Source: Plantago major (Eukaryota > Streptophyta > Magnoliopsida > Lamiales > Plantaginaceae). From it: a stretch of 64,000 nucleotides of DNA. The translations under genes and the position numbers were made by a program. Under the pieces are notes generated by a model. It did not search any database, was not told where the DNA came from, and saw nothing but the letters and a program-made list of their open reading frames with translations. The stretch is from contig CM048841.1 of assembly GCA_026545765.1 (NCBI GenBank), positions 64,617,354 to 64,681,353 on the forward strand. The letters are read 5' to 3'. Below, in pieces: positions 35,258-48,264 of the stretch; position 1 is the stretch's first letter, and the number at the start of each line of letters is the position of its first letter.

Positions 35258-38200
35258 TTAGGTTGGAACTGATCCCCTTCTACTCATCCCCATGAGTGAT
35301 ACACACTTAACAATCTTCTGGATTGTTACAACTTTAGTAAGACAATCAGAGGTGTTGTCATCTGTGTGAATTTTCAGTACTTTGACTGTGCCCTTAGCTA
35401 TCACATCCCTGACAAAATGCCACCTTACATCTATATGTTTAGTCCTGTCATGAAACATTTGATGTTTTGTCAGTTGTATAGCTCCTTGATTGTCACAGTA
35501 GATGGGAACACAATCCTGCACAACTCCAAATTCCTCAAGTAGACCCTTCAACCAAATTGCTTCCTTTACTGCCTCATTCATTGCCATAAATTTAGCTTTT
35601 GTAGTTGATAGTGCAACTACACTTTGTTGGCTTGATTTCCAACTAACAACAGTTCCAAACATAGTGAATACAAACCCTGTAAGTGACTATCTAGTATCCA
35701 CATTTGCTTAGTGCTGTTATGCGAGTCGAGCCTTACCGAGGGCTCGGCTTGGCTTGGCTCGGTAAGGCTCGATTCGGCTCGGTCCGATAAGCTATTTCGA
35801 GCCGAGCCGAGCCTGACTTCATACTTGTTTCGTTATAGCTCGGCTCGATAAAGCTCGTTAAGAGTAATTATTTTAATAAATTTATATTTTTTATTCATAT
35901 TTTTAATATTTTTATAGATAAGGCTCGTTAAAACTCGATAAGGCTCGTTAATACTCGTAATTTTTCGAGTTCGAGCCGAGCTCGAGCTCATTACATGTTA
36001 CTCGAACTCGAGCTCGAGCCCCTTTTTTTACTCGTTTTGTTAACGAGCCGAGCTCGGGCTTGGCTCGGTTGAGCTCGAGTCGAGTATCACAATACTCGGC
36101 TCGGCTCGTTTAACAGCACTACATTTGCTGCAAAGTCTGAGTCCACATACCCTACTAATGGAGTATTAGCACTCATGTCCTTCTTGAACATCAATCCCAT
36201 ATCAGTAGATCCCTGCACATATCTCAGTAGATACTTTACAGCTTCCCAGTGTGCTCTACCTGCTCCAACCATGAATCTACTAACCATACTCATAATGTGT
36301 GCTAGATCAGGCCTACAGCAGACCATAGAATACATGAGACTTCCTACAACACTTGCATAAGGTACTGTACTTATGTGATTAACCTCAGTTTCATCTGTTG
36401 CACATTGACTTAGAGATAGCTTGACACCAGGCTGGATAGGTACTGATACACTTTTAGATTTATTCATATTGTATCTGACAAGAACCTTCTTAAGATAATC
36501 TCCTTGAGATAATATTAAAGCATCCCTGGACTCAATTCTATCAATATCCATGCCCAATATCCTCTTTGCATTTCCCAAATCCTTCATCTCAAACTCAGAA
36601 AACAGCTTCTCCTTTAAATTCTTTAGCTCACTCATAGCTTTGCTAGCTATTAACATGTCATCTACATATAGTAGTAGATATGTAAGACCTGTAGATGAGC
36701 TCCCTGAGAGATACAAACAGCTATCATAGTTGCTTCTTCTGAAACCCACTGAAGTAATATATTCATCAAATCTCATGTACCATTGTCTTGGACTTTGCTT
36801 TAGTTCATACAGAGATTTCCTTAATAAACATGCCTTATTACTCATGTCCTTAATCTTCAACCCCTCAGGTAACTGCATGTAAATTGTTTCCTCTAATTCA
36901 CCATGCAGAAAAGCAGTTTTAACATCTAACTGGTGCAAATTTAAACCAAATTGAGTCACCAGTGCAAGTAGAAGCCTGATAGATGTGTGTTTTACTACAT
37001 GAGAGAATATCCATTTGCATTGTAATCTACACCTTCTCTCTGAGTAAAGCCCTTTGCCACCAATCTAGCTTTGTATCTGATATGTTCACCATTTGCAACT
37101 TCCAATTTTTTCTTGAAAATCCATTTGCATCCCACTAGCTTCTGTCCTTTAGGAATATTAACTATATCCCATGTATGGTTCTTGTTCAGTGAATTTAGCT
37201 CTTCATTAATAGCTTTAATCCACTTATCTTTCTCTGAACAGGTAGTAGCTTCCATAAATGTACCCGGTTCCTGAGATACAATCTCTTTAGATGTCACCAG
37301 TGCATAGGACACCATATAAGACTTATCTACTCTTCCAAAACCATACATATAAGGTACTGTATGTGATCTTCTTGCTCTATCTCTTGTCAATTGGAAATTG
37401 TCAGTATCATTACCAGTATCAGGTTGTTCTGGTAAGTGATCATCACCTATAACATCATGATTTGATTTACTATATATTCTTCTTCAACCTGTGTCTGATC
37501 ATTTACCCTGTGAGGAGTGAATGGCTCCACCTCAAAACCAACTTCATATGTACTAGACTGTGAGGTGTCTATACTCAGTGACCTTTCTTTCAGTGGCATA
37601 ACATGCTCATTAAATACTACATCCCTGCTCACTAGACATCCCCTTTCACCTAGCTCAATACACCACAGTTTATATCCTTGCACACCTTTAGGATATCCCA
37701 GAAAAATGCACTTAATAGCTCTTGTGCCAAGCTTGTCACCTTTGACATGTGCCATTGCTAAACAACCAAACACCTTTAACTGTGACAGATCAGGTTGTTT
37801 CCCTGACCAAATCTCTTATGGTGTTTTAAACTTTAGAGGTGCTGAAGGACTTCTGTTGATCAAGAAGCTAGCAGTTGTAACTGCATCTCCCCATAGAGCT
37901 TTAGAAACACCTGAACTGAGTATCATGCATCTTACTCTCTCCAACAGTGTTCTGTTCATTCTCTCAGCAACTCCATTTTATGTGGAGTGCCTGGTATGGT
38001 CTTGTGCCTAATAATACCTTTATTAGCACATAAATCATTAAACTCTGCAGATAAGAACTCAAGGCCATTGTCAGTTCTTAAATGCTTCCATGATATTACT
38101 CGATTTTCAACTTCAATGATCCAGTGTTTGAACTTCTGGAATGCCTCATCTTTGGATTTCAATATGTAGACCCACACCTTCCTTGAGAAATCATCTATTA

Positions 38201-39000
38201 TAGAGATGAAGTATCTGCCTCCACCAATAGTAGTTGTTCTAGCAGGCCCCCATAGATCTGAGTGTATATAATCAAGTGGTGCTTTAGTGTAGTGTTGTCC
38301 TGTGCCCATACTTGTCTTGTGTGCTTTTCCCATGATGCATACCTCACAGAAATCAAGTTTAGATATGTTGTCATTACCCAGGAGACCCTGTTTAGCAAGT
38401 TCCTTCAGACTTTTCTCACTGAGATGTGCTAATCTATTGTGCCAAATGGTGGAATTATCAGTGCTCACAGCTGCACTTTCTCCTACTACAGTGGTTCCCT
38501 GCAGATAGTACAACTCATGGCACTTTGTACCTTGTGGTAGCACCTTATCTCCATGCCTAACTTGCAGTACACCATTCTCACCACCAAAAGCATATCCCAT
38601 AGAATCAAATTTACCCAATGACATGAGATTCCTCTTTAAACTAGGAATATATCTAAAATTACTCAAGACTCTGACAGCACCATCAAACATCTTTATTTTA
38701 ACACTTCCTGTACCCTTAACTTGGTGTGGAAAATCATCACCTAATAGCACACTTCCACCATTTTTATACTTAAGATCACAAAACCAATCCTTAATATAGC
38801 ACATGTGGAAGGAACACCCAGAATCAAGTATCCAAACAGGCAACATGCTATGATCAGTAATACACAAGGCATCTGTAGTTTCATAATCACTAGTGCTTGC
38901 AGGTGTATTTACTGTAGCATTAGTTTGAAATGTATGAGTGACCTGACCTGTTGGATTCCTCTTATAGGTGGGGCAATCTTTCTTCAGATGGCCTTGCTTG
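35258..39000 (-). pseudogene. Tork-type pol region (protease, integrase, reverse transcriptase, RNase H), broken
   Basis: Minus-strand order is protease (VWILDSGCSFHM near 38830), integrase zinc motif (WHNRLAHLSEKSLKELAKQG, CEVCIMGK), integrase core (DYIHSDLWGPA, IIDDFSRKVWVY), reverse transcriptase ([14 protein letters not shown] near 37040, LLYVDDMLIA near 36660) and RNase H (SSQQSVVALSTTKAKF near 35630, DNQGAIQLTKHQMFHDRTKH near 35480). A hAT MITE at 35709-36121 separates reverse transcriptase from RNase H. It is a fossil with a few further breaks. Confidence 0.88.
35709..36121. mobile_element. hAT-type MITE with GCTCG-rich interior, inside the Tork pol region
   Basis: The ends are TAGTGCTGTTA on the left and TAACAGCACTA on the right, forming an 11-bp inverted repeat. 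They are flanked by a perfect 8-bp duplication, CATTTGCT (35701-35708 and 36122-36129), the hAT signature. The 413 bp interior is built almost entirely from the word GCTCG/CGAGC in both orientations around an AT-rich centre near 35865-35925. It has no coding capacity. It is younger than the Tork insertion it sits in. Confidence 0.88.
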
Positions 39001-39681
39001 TGGTAGTGATAGCACTTGCACCTCTCTACATTGTCATTAGAGCTCCATTTGCTGTCAGTGGAGTTCCTGTACTCCTTCTTCTTGTCAACCCTTCCTTTCC
39101 ACTTTGATTGTTTCTTCTGTTGAAACTTCACATTCAATCCTTCACGATGGATTGAATTCTTGGGTGCATTGGCCAATTCCTGCTCCCTTGATCTCAGAGC
39201 TGACTCTACAACATCCATTATCAATGTTGCAGTGCTTCCATAAACCAATGAATCTTGAATGTTCTCATTTAAGGAGGAAACACATTAGTAACAATATTGC
39301 TTTATCTTCACTTTTCATCCGATCTTTTGGATCAGGCTCCAATTGATCATGAGCACTGACAACTCTCTTGAATTCTTCCATCTGAGCAGATATTGGTCGA
39401 TCTTCCACCATGCAAAAAGCAAATAGCCGCTGCTTTGCAAAAATCTTTCTGGCATTCGACTTGGTGTTGTACATTTCTTCGAGTTTATCCCAGATTTCTT
39501 TAGCTGTGGTGAGATCAACCACCTCCCTCAATGTATCATCACTCAAAGCTAGAGTGATAGCACTATGTGCTCGTTGCCTCATCTGCTTCTTCTCTGCATC
39601 AGTTGTTTCTTTTGGAAAATCTCCGAGAAGAGCTTCAAGGGACCTTGCTGTGCAATAACTGCCTTTATTTTTGCCTTCCAT
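39001..39681 (-). pseudogene. Tork-type gag region, broken
   Basis: The minus-strand frame from 39681 has the gag motif order of Tnt1/Tork elements: SLEALLGDFP-like start, LSDDTLREVVDLTTAKEIWD, and LEEMYNTKS, followed near 39000 by a CCHC zinc knuckle (CYHYHKQGHLKKDC). Gag packages the element RNA in relatives. This copy is a fossil. Confidence 0.8.
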
Positions 39682-39767
39682 AACCTGAAATCACTACGAT
39701 CAGTTAACTTCTCCATGTTGTAACCGCCTGACGCCATTGTAGTTGTTGCTAATCAACGATCCGCTTC

Positions 39768-39784
39768 CCACAGTCGGCGCCAAT
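39768..39784 (-). other. Tork-type primer-binding site
   Basis: Next to the inner end of the 5' LTR the minus strand reads TGGCGCCGACTGTGGG. The TGGCGCCG start is a common plant LTR-element primer site; I do not assign the tRNA with certainty. Confidence 0.6.
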
Positions 39785-40328
39785 TGTAGTGTTTAGAACC
39801 AATTTGCAGAAACCAAAACCGATGAATAAACGCAAATTACCCAGAATCGTCACAACAACAAAAACAAACGTCACAAACAACAAAACTCAGAAAACAAAGA
39901 ATAACACACAAGATTTTACGTGCTTCGATCAAATTGATCTACGTGCACGAGCAAGGCAATGACCTTCACTATGGATGAGATTCAATCTCTCAAGAGAATT
40001 ACAAGTTACAGAGAATTGTAATCCTAATTCCCTCTCCTCTCAATTGAATCGACTATTCTCTCTCAACTTTTCTTCACAAGTGTTTACACTCAGAAATTGA
40101 TTCATGATTATGATGATTCTCTCTTTAACAAATAGTTGCGGAAGCTATATAACAAACCAACAATCAGAGAAACTGGAATCAGAAGAATAAGCTGGAAGCT
40201 GCCAAAATTAGTTACAAACTAACTTTCCCTCCTTGCTTATAACCGCCAATCACATCTCCACCATTGATCTTCAAGATTTGATCCTAGCCGTCCACTGCAA
40301 CTCCTTGTTAATTAAGCTACTCTTCACA
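39785..40328 (-). repeat. 5' LTR of the Tork-type element
   Basis: 544 bp, TGTAGTGTTTAGAACC ... CTACTCTTCACA on the plus strand, matching the split LTR at 18598-18758 plus 34760-35146 with about 20 substitutions by hand count. Confidence 0.92.
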
Positions 40329-40333
40329 AATAT

Positions 40334-40865
40334 GTACACAATTACACAACATACTACTCAATACATAGTAGTAAGCTTTATTTACTCTTGTCTGTTCTCT
40401 CTACAATTCTCAGTATTGTTCATCATTCTTCATCTCATTCATGCCTTCGGCAAGTATTTCAAGAGTATTGGCCTGCTCTCTTTCCGGTCATCATAGCCAT
40501 ACACTCGTTACTCGTATACATAGATGATAGATGAGATAGTCATACACTCATTCATATACATAGATGAGGAAGCCCAACAAGGATCCATCTCTGCTTAGCC
40601 TTAGATTTCTCAAATGGACAATGGAGTGGAATACAGAATTGTACCGAGGTAGCCCAATATGCGGCCCAACAACGATTCATTTTCCCGCCTAGTGTCCCAT
40701 AAAAATCACTTCAAATTTCAAATATGAAACAAAACAGAAAAAGCAACGCAAAATATCGTTAATCACATTATAGTAGTCCACTGAATCTGTGAATTGGATC
40801 CGACCATCAACTTCAAATTGACAGAAGAAAGAATCTCAATCTCTGAGATCGAAGCGAGCACATAA
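40334..40865 (+). promoter_or_regulatory. Upstream region of CAP-G
   Basis: The only sequence between the Copia nest and the CAP-G start codon, so the core promoter and leader must lie here unless the LTR contributes. A local duplication (CATACACTC...ATATACATAGATGA words) lies at about 40497-40568. Two GAATC(T)TCAATCTC-type words precede the ATG. No single motif is diagnostic. Confidence 0.4.
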
Positions 40866-43800
40866 ATGTCGTCTGTAACTCAAGAATCGTTGGAGCAGGA
40901 CGAGCAGCAGCATCAACAGGAGCAACTATGTCTCAAAATCGCTAAGATATTCGACGACGTTCGATCCTCTGGCGCAGCCCACGTCAGGAAGCTCAAGGAG
41001 CTCTCTGTCCTCAACAGATCCTCATCCGTATCGCCGATTGAATTCTGTGCTGCTTTCTGCAAAACCCTAACCCCCATTTTCAATTTCTCACGGCGGACAG
41101 TGGGGGCGGAGCGGTTGGTCAAGTTCGCCTCCATCTTCGCTTGCTTGAGAAATGGCAGGGACGACGATAAGAGTGATGAGTTTTTGGAGCATTTCCTCAA
41201 GTTTCTTCTTTTGGCTACTGTCGCTGCTAATAAGACTGTGAGGTTTAGGGCTTGCCAGTTTGTTTCTGAGGTGCGTCTAGTGTTTTTTTATTGTTCGTCT
41301 CCAATTTCATCGCCTTGATTCATCGTTTCGACACTTACATTGGCATTTAATTGGAAATCATGTTTTCTTTCGGAAATAAGAGTTGAACTTAATTTAGCAA
41401 AATTAGCATGTGTAATATTGAACGAATCTCAATCATTTGTCAATGACATCGAGATTGAGATTGATACTAAGGGGCATGTGTATTTCCTAATGATGGAGAT
41501 CAACTCTATGAAAGTTGTATTACTGTATGGTTGATTACAGCTAATTTTCAATTATGACTTGAACTGTCAGTCTGTTCTCAGCTCCGGGGCAGAGTTGCTG
41601 CCCTCTAAATCCTAAGAATATCTTCGTTTGGGTTCCATATTTAATAACCTGTTTTTATATTTTATGTAACACTAATTTTTGTTCCAAGAAAGCGATTAAT
41701 TTATTGTATGTCCTTAAGATTTATTGCGTCATTATTAGCTATATTTCAGATGGAGCATTAACCATTTGCCATTACATTCAGGCTCATTGTTTTGAAAGAT
41801 GTTGGTAGCTTTTCATTTCATGACGTGTTTTTTTGTTTACTAGGTTTTGCATCGTTTTATGTGTCAACAATTTTTTGTTTTCTCCTAAGCTCATACAATG
41901 GATTGTGCTTGTTCTCATGTAGATTATTATGCGATTGCCTGATGATGCTGAAGTGAGCAATGAACTTTGGGATGAAGTGATAGATTGCATGATGATAAGA
42001 GTGAGTGATAAGGCCCCATTAGTTCGTTCATATGCTGTTAGGGCTCTTTCACGCTTTGCAAATGATGCGGATAACACAGACATTCTTGAGTTGTTCCTTG
42101 ACAGACTTCTACTGGAGCAGAATGTAGTAAGTTACTTTATAATGATAATAGTGTTTGCCAGGTTGCTTCACCTTTCTTTAGCTTTTGGGGTTGTGGATTT
42201 AATTACTAAAACTTTTGTATAATCTGAAATAGTTGTCTGATCCTAATTGCATAAAATCTCAGTTTGATGCATTTTCTAAGTGGACAAGAAATTTTGTTTC
42301 AAGGATCTGGAATTTTCTCCTTCTATACTTGTTCAGCCTGTGTCATTTTGTCTGCCTTAACTCAATTGTTAACGAATTTGCAGGATGTTCGAAAGACTAT
42401 TGTGCTGTCATTGCCTCCTTCAAGTGAAACCTTATCGGTGATTATTGATTGCACTCTGGATGTGAGTGAGTCAGTAAGAAAGGCCGCATATTGTGTTCTA
42501 GCAAGTAAATTTCCGTTGCAGAGCCTTAGGTATTCGCCCTTGAGTTGAACATAATATATTTAGTCTATTAGTAGCTCAACCTCAAGTAACGTCCGCATGC
42601 GCACGTGTGCAAGATATCAATTAGGCAATGCGGAGGATTATCTGGCACCTCATGCGAACTGTTGATGTAAAATTATTATTTTACTGTGTGAAAGAGGAAG
42701 CACATATTCAGAGTTTAATCCCCCAAGTGTTCCAGATTGCATTTAGGGCTATTGCACCTATTCATATTTCTCACATTTTGATATAATTTGTCCACAGCAT
42801 AAAGTTCAGAACAATTATTCTTCAGAGGGGACTTGCCGATCGATCCGCAGCTGTCACAAAAGAGTGCTTGAAATTAATGAAAGATGATTGGCTCGAAAAA
42901 TGTTGCAGCGGAGACCCTACAGAGCTTCTTAAATTTCTTGATGTTGAAACCTATGAATCAGTTGGGGAGTTGGTACTGGATACTCTGCTGAAAGCTGGAT
43001 TAATTAAAGTGCAAGATGGTCAAAGTATTAGGAACTACATTACAAATAGGGACACAGCTGAAGGTTAGCATGCCATATGTTGATGCAAACTCTTTGCATT
43101 TTTTTTCCTGAAAAACTTTTCCTTGTTTATATCAAATTAAATTGTCTGGCACTCATCTTTACTTTACTGTGGTGCCTATATGGTTCAAGTATTCCATTTG
43201 TGAATGAAGTTTCCCCAACAATCATGTCTCAGCAGTTCGAATCATCTTCAGCTACTTATGCTTTTGAGTATAATTAGACGAGCATTATCAACAATAAATT
43301 ATTCTGACTTGATACTGATATCATATGATTGTAGGACCTATCCTCATTTTGGTTTTATGACATGCTTGATTTCCCCTATAAATATATAATATAATGATTT
43401 CATTGCGACCATACCACTTATTAATAGCAAACTTCCTGCCCTTCAGGCATCTAATCAACAACTTAGGCAAATACCCTGTTGTTGTGTAATTGCATTTCAT
43501 ATCTCTTGATTTCTCTTAATTAATCATGTTTACTGCATGACCAATTCGTAGTACTAAATCATGCTCAATTGTTGCTTTTACAAATGTTAGGAATTTTTAT
43601 TTTCGATTTGTGTTACTGTTGTTGACCTTTACTATTTCAAGAAATCCTCTGCACGTTCTTCATCCAAGTGTTATTGTGTTTACTTCTAAATGTGTTATAA
43701 AATTTCCGGAAAGGTCATGCCAATTTAGATTCTATTGTCGTCGATTATTCAGTGTCATGCTTCTAGCACATCATGTTGCTTTTTACATTCTGTGTGGGTT

Positions 43801-46800
43801 GACAATTATTAAATTGAATATGCAAAAGAGGCCAAGCTTATATTTAGTCTTTTAACAAGGCCTTTCATGTTTATAACCATATTGACAATGAAGCGCAGCT
43901 CACTTGATGCGGGGTTTTAAGTCACCATGAGGGGATAATTGGGGAGCCATTACTGTTCATCCAGTAGCATTTGTAGAAAAGATTGTTTATATAATCTTTT
44001 TCTAGTACACTCGGACCCAAATTTTATTCTAGTCATGACTCTTTGCATTCATAATTGTTTGTATTTATGCACACCAAAGCAGGTGAATGCAATCAATCTG
44101 TCAAGCTAATGGAAGCTGAAGTCGCACTGTATTGGAGAATGGTATGCAAACACCTGCAGATGGAGGCCCATGTAAGTTTTGCATCATCATCCACTTTTTA
44201 CAGAACTTGTCATGTTGTCTCCTCTTTTGATAAATTTCTGTTATTAAACAGAGCAAGGGTTCGGATGCTGCAATGACAACAGGCACAGAATCTGCAGTGT
44301 ATGCTTCAGAAGCTTCAGACAAAAATGATCTCCTTGATAATATTCTGCCTGCTTCCATCTCTGAGTATGTTGATTTGGTTATGGCTCATATTGCTGCCGG
44401 TAAGTGAATTTACTGGGATAGCATCTATTTCGTTTCATACTATATGCTCTTATGCCAATTAATTCTACAGGCCCAAACTACCGCTTTGCATCTCGGCAGT
44501 TGCTACTGCTTGGTGCTATGCTGGATTTTTCTGATTCTTCAAATAGAAAGGCAGCCAGCGAATATCTTCATCATTTGCTGCACATACCCCTGGATATTGA
44601 ATTAGATGAGAATGGGATTGAAATTGTCATGGGAGATGGTTTTAGTTTAGGAGGTGAGAGAGTTTGGGCTTTTGCTGTAGCGGAATTGGCAAGAAAAATC
44701 CATGCATCCACAGGAGAGTTTGAGGAGGTTCTCCTTGCAGTGGTAGAAGAACTTGCCCAGCCTTGCAGGGAGAGAACAGCAGATGTCAAGCAGTGGTTGC
44801 ACTGTCTTGCTTTGGCAGCACTTGTTTTGGAAAACACGACTTCATTTAGATATATGCAAGGAAGAGCCATTGATCCTGCTGAAATCCTTCACAGTATTTT
44901 GCTCCCTGGGGTATATTACTTTTCCTATATACAGTATAATGTAGTAGTAGATTTCATATAATGTGATTAATCTCAAGTAATAAATTAATATTTTCAATAA
45001 CATCAATTATCCTTTTAAACAGTTAGTCTCGTGACTCTTTATGAACCTACTCATATTACAGAACACAAGATGATTGGAATGGGGATTGTAATATTCTGCC
45101 AAGTAACGGTGATTAAGATAAATGCTAAAGAATATTTACTTTTTAGATCTTAGCCGAGTTCCTCTAACGTCTAGCGATGCATTTCCGAGGCATGTTTAGC
45201 TTTCGGTGTATGAAAAGTTATTCTATCAATGTGATTTATGAATCTGCTGTTTCTGGTTGTCATTGCCTTCTATTTCCTTTCTTCTAATACTGTACATGTA
45301 ATGCCTCTGAAATGCAGACAAAACATGCGAACTTGGATGTCCAAAGAAGTGCCATGAGGTGCCTTGGTCTTTTTGGGCTGTTAGAGAGGAAGCCTAGTGA
45401 TATTGTAGTTAAACAGTTGAGATGTGCCTTTATTAAAGGCCCACCTACTGTAACAACAGTAGCTTCTAAGGCATTACTTGATCTTGGAATATGGCATGGT
45501 CTGGATGAAATGGATAAAGCAGTAAACTGTTATATCGACAACAATAAATCCACTTTAACACCATTTGACTTTTCCAATGGAAGTGAGGATGTGGACATTC
45601 AACTTCTTGATCTGTTATATGCTGGACTTGAGCATGATTGGTGTTCGTTTGTAGAGATCGATGAAAATCAGTCTATTCATGGAATTATAGGAGAAGGTCT
45701 TGCAAAGATTTTACTTGTAAGCAAGAAATATCCTAAATCACAGACTGCCAGACATCATCTGCTGTTGGCTAAGCTCATCAGCTTATATTTCAGTGATGAT
45801 GGAGATGAGCTTCAGAGGTACTAATCTTCTTGACAATATCCAGGTTTTACGGTATGCATGATCAAAACCTATGAAACTAACGAACTTTATAACATGTACT
45901 TCTGTAGGTTGAAGCAGTGTCTATCAGTTTTCTTTGAGCATTATCCATCCCTTTCTGCCAGCAACAAGGTCGGAGTTGATACTGAAGTGTAATTGCACTC
46001 TATGTAGCTACTCAATGCACTCACATGAGAGTGATCATGTTTTTTTAGATCATTGAGAGTTTAATTGTATGTTGCAGAAATGTTTATCCAAGGCTTTTGT
46101 GCCAGTTATCCGTTCATTGTGGCCTGGTATCAATGGCAATGCGGCAGGGTCTACACTAGTGGTATCCAACTTGCGTAAACGTGCTGTTCAAGCTTCACTC
46201 TTTATGTTGCAAATGATGCAAGTACCCGTCATTGCCAAAGATGCAACAAATGTCAATGACAATGAAATTGAAAATGAGACTGATTTTGAGAGCAGAGAAG
46301 AAGGGCTTGCAATACGCATTGCACGAGAGGTATATTTGTTATATTTTTAGTGGATATGATAATATTTTCTGTATTGAAAAACTGGTTTATCACTTATTGG
46401 CTATGATATTTCTTCTTTACTGAGATCTTTTCTGAATGGTAACTCCTTTTGTTCTTGACTTCTTGCTAAGGCTGCAAATATGGCTGATTCTGTTTTGAAT
46501 TTTCAGAATGTTCTAAATATTAAAATATGTAATGTGAAACCTGCCTTTTCTTAATTAGGAAAAATAAACCATTGTGTTTTCCTCTGAATAGTCAAATTTA
46601 CTAATTTAGTGATATTTCAGAGATATCATGTGAGGTCTCTTCAGCTCGTGCACTTTGGTTCAGCTTACCTAGCCTGCTAACCTTTTTTGTTCATTAACTG
46701 AAGGTGGTGACTTTCGATGCCAAGAAGAGGACAGCTGCAGAGAAAGCGTATCTTTCTGCACTTTGTCGTGTACTTGTGCTGCTGCAGTTTCGAGCTTCGG

Positions 46801-47675
46801 ATCAGGGTCCAGTGAAGCTTATGCGAAGGTTGTTAAATCGATTGAGCATATCATTAGCTGCTGAAAAAGATCTTATGAAGGAGTTGAGGCAGATGGCTGA
46901 ACGCCTTCGGTCAATCGATGAGCATCCAGATGAGATATTGTCAACTGAGGAAAGTTATTTGATTTTAGGTAATTATCTAGCTGTTTTGTTCTACATCTGT
47001 TTGGTGCTTAGTAATTTCTTAACTTACTTGGTTAACATGGATGGGCCTTCTCCTCATAGTTCGTTTGAACAGTATAAACTTTACGTGCTCAACATCAGAG
47101 GACTCGCTTGTGATTTAATGAGCTAATGCTATCCATTTGAAACACATGATCTGTGTAGTTATACACTTATACTGCATCATCGCGAATAGTATATAATTTA
47201 GACACATGCTTTTTCTTATACTCACAGTGGCCTATAGTGTGAAGTTGAGCCTTGCATATACTATTTTACAAATACAAAAGTTTGTCTCAACCTGGAGCTA
47301 GAGCCTCGCATAATAGTTCTGATATGCCTTTTACTTGAAACAGAAAAGCTAGAGCTTGAAATCAACCTGGAGGAGAGTGAGTGCACGGAAGTCCCACCAA
47401 CTCCAGCACCAAAATCAACCAGAAGAGCTCGTGTCAGAAGAAAAGCGAAACATCGGGAACATTCTTCCTCAGAAGAGGACGATAAGTCTCCCACTTCCGT
47501 TGTCCCCACAAATCCTGTTGTGATGAGCACACGTTCACAGAGAGCAAGCAAGACTGCTGCATTGACTAGAATAACCACCAAGACAACGCTCACTATCGAC
47601 GAGGATGAAGCCACTGGCATTGAGGATGATGACGAAGAGGAAGATTCGGAGGTGACATCTGAGGATGATTCTTAG
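40866..47675 (+). CDS. CAPG: Condensin complex subunit 3 (CAP-G), HEAT-repeat protein, 12 exons
   Basis: Exons 40866-41270, 41923-42123, 42384-42529, 42798-43063, 44083-44171, 44252-44399, 44471-44910, 45318-45817, 45908-45968, 46078-46329, 46704-46968 and 47344-47675 join to 1034 residues with GT-AG introns, close to plant CAP-G (about 1050). CAP-G is a non-SMC HEAT subunit of condensin that helps load the complex on DNA during mitosis. Residues 1-340 hold HEAT-type helices (LVRSYAVRALSRFANDAD, DVRKTIVLSLPPS, ESVRKAAYCVLASKFPL), and the CAP-G C-terminal domain covers about 340-925 (GPNYRFASRQLLLLGAMLDF, LDVQRSAMRCLGLFGLLE). The tail after about 925 is disordered, with basic RRARVRRKAKHR, then Ser/Glu/Asp-rich and acidic to the end, a likely phosphorylated region. 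The start opens the conserved N-terminus. The gene is complete; the Copia nest ends 537 bp upstream. Confidence 0.94.
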
Positions 47676-48044
47676 TCATTTGGACCGTCTTCACTTTGAG
47701 TACCTGTATTTATGCTACCTTAATTTAGCCGGTGTAGATCGTATGTGTTCTCTTGTTGATATGCTGATTGCTTTAGAGCATCACACAGATATGAAACTTA
47801 CAGACTCTTATGTTGTACTCCTTCCTCTTTACCAATTACCGCTACTTTCTTTTGTGCTGTCCCTAACTCAGGAACTTGTCACTTCCAAAAGTGGGAAATT
47901 TGATCACACGCAAGCACGTAAACTTCATAAATGATCACCAAAATATAACCGGTGATCTTGATTAATACTCGAGCTGTTTTTATTCTGGGAATCCTTTTTT
48001 TCACTAAAATCTTTTCCACTTTAAAGTTACACCGCTAACCTCTA

Positions 48045-48264
48045 CTCCCTCCGTCTCAGATTGAACTTCTTGCGCACCCGGTTACATGTTTTAAAAGAAT
48101 GGTGAATAAAATAGAAGAAATATTGAATAATGTAGAAATAAAGTGAAAAAAGTATGAGAGGTAGTTAATAAAGTAGGAGATATATTTTACATTTAATGGA
48201 TGTGAAATTGAAATTAAGACGTTTCACAATAGAATGTGGAAAATTGAATTCGAGACGGATGGAG
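48045..48264. mobile_element. Stowaway-like MITE
   Basis: Inverted ends are CTCCCTCCGTCTCAGATTGA on the left and CTCCATCCGTCTCGAATTCA on the right (minus strand), flanked by TA (48043-48044, 48265-48266). The 220 bp AT-rich interior has no coding capacity. It is related in type to, but not the same family as, the MITE at 4373-4624. Confidence 0.82.

Larger units (their letters stand above)
18598..40328 (-). mobile_element. Tork-type Ty1/Copia LTR element (outer element of the nest), broken
   Basis: It runs TG...CA between a perfect 5-bp target duplication, AATAT, at 18593-18597 and 40329-40333. Without the inserted elements it is about 5.3 kb of its own sequence plus a 413 bp MITE, a normal Tork/Tnt1-like size. 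Minus-strand order is 5' LTR (39785-40328), primer site, gag with a CCHC knuckle, protease, integrase, reverse transcriptase, RNase H, 3' LTR. The 3' LTR is split by a Sirevirus and the pol region by a hAT MITE. Both insertions and several smaller breaks make it a fossil. By hand the two LTRs differ at about 20 of 540 positions (near 4%), which suggests an age of the order of one to a few million years at usual plant rates. Confidence 0.9.

Noticed and set aside
47261-47620. 119-residue open frame on the minus strand
   Set aside because: It is antisense to the CAP-G last exon, has low-complexity Ser/Val composition and no family resemblance.
5269-47675. The three host genes as a functional cluster
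   Set aside because: They share a strand but belong to unrelated processes and are separated by kilobases of transposons; no shared regulatory sequence was seen.
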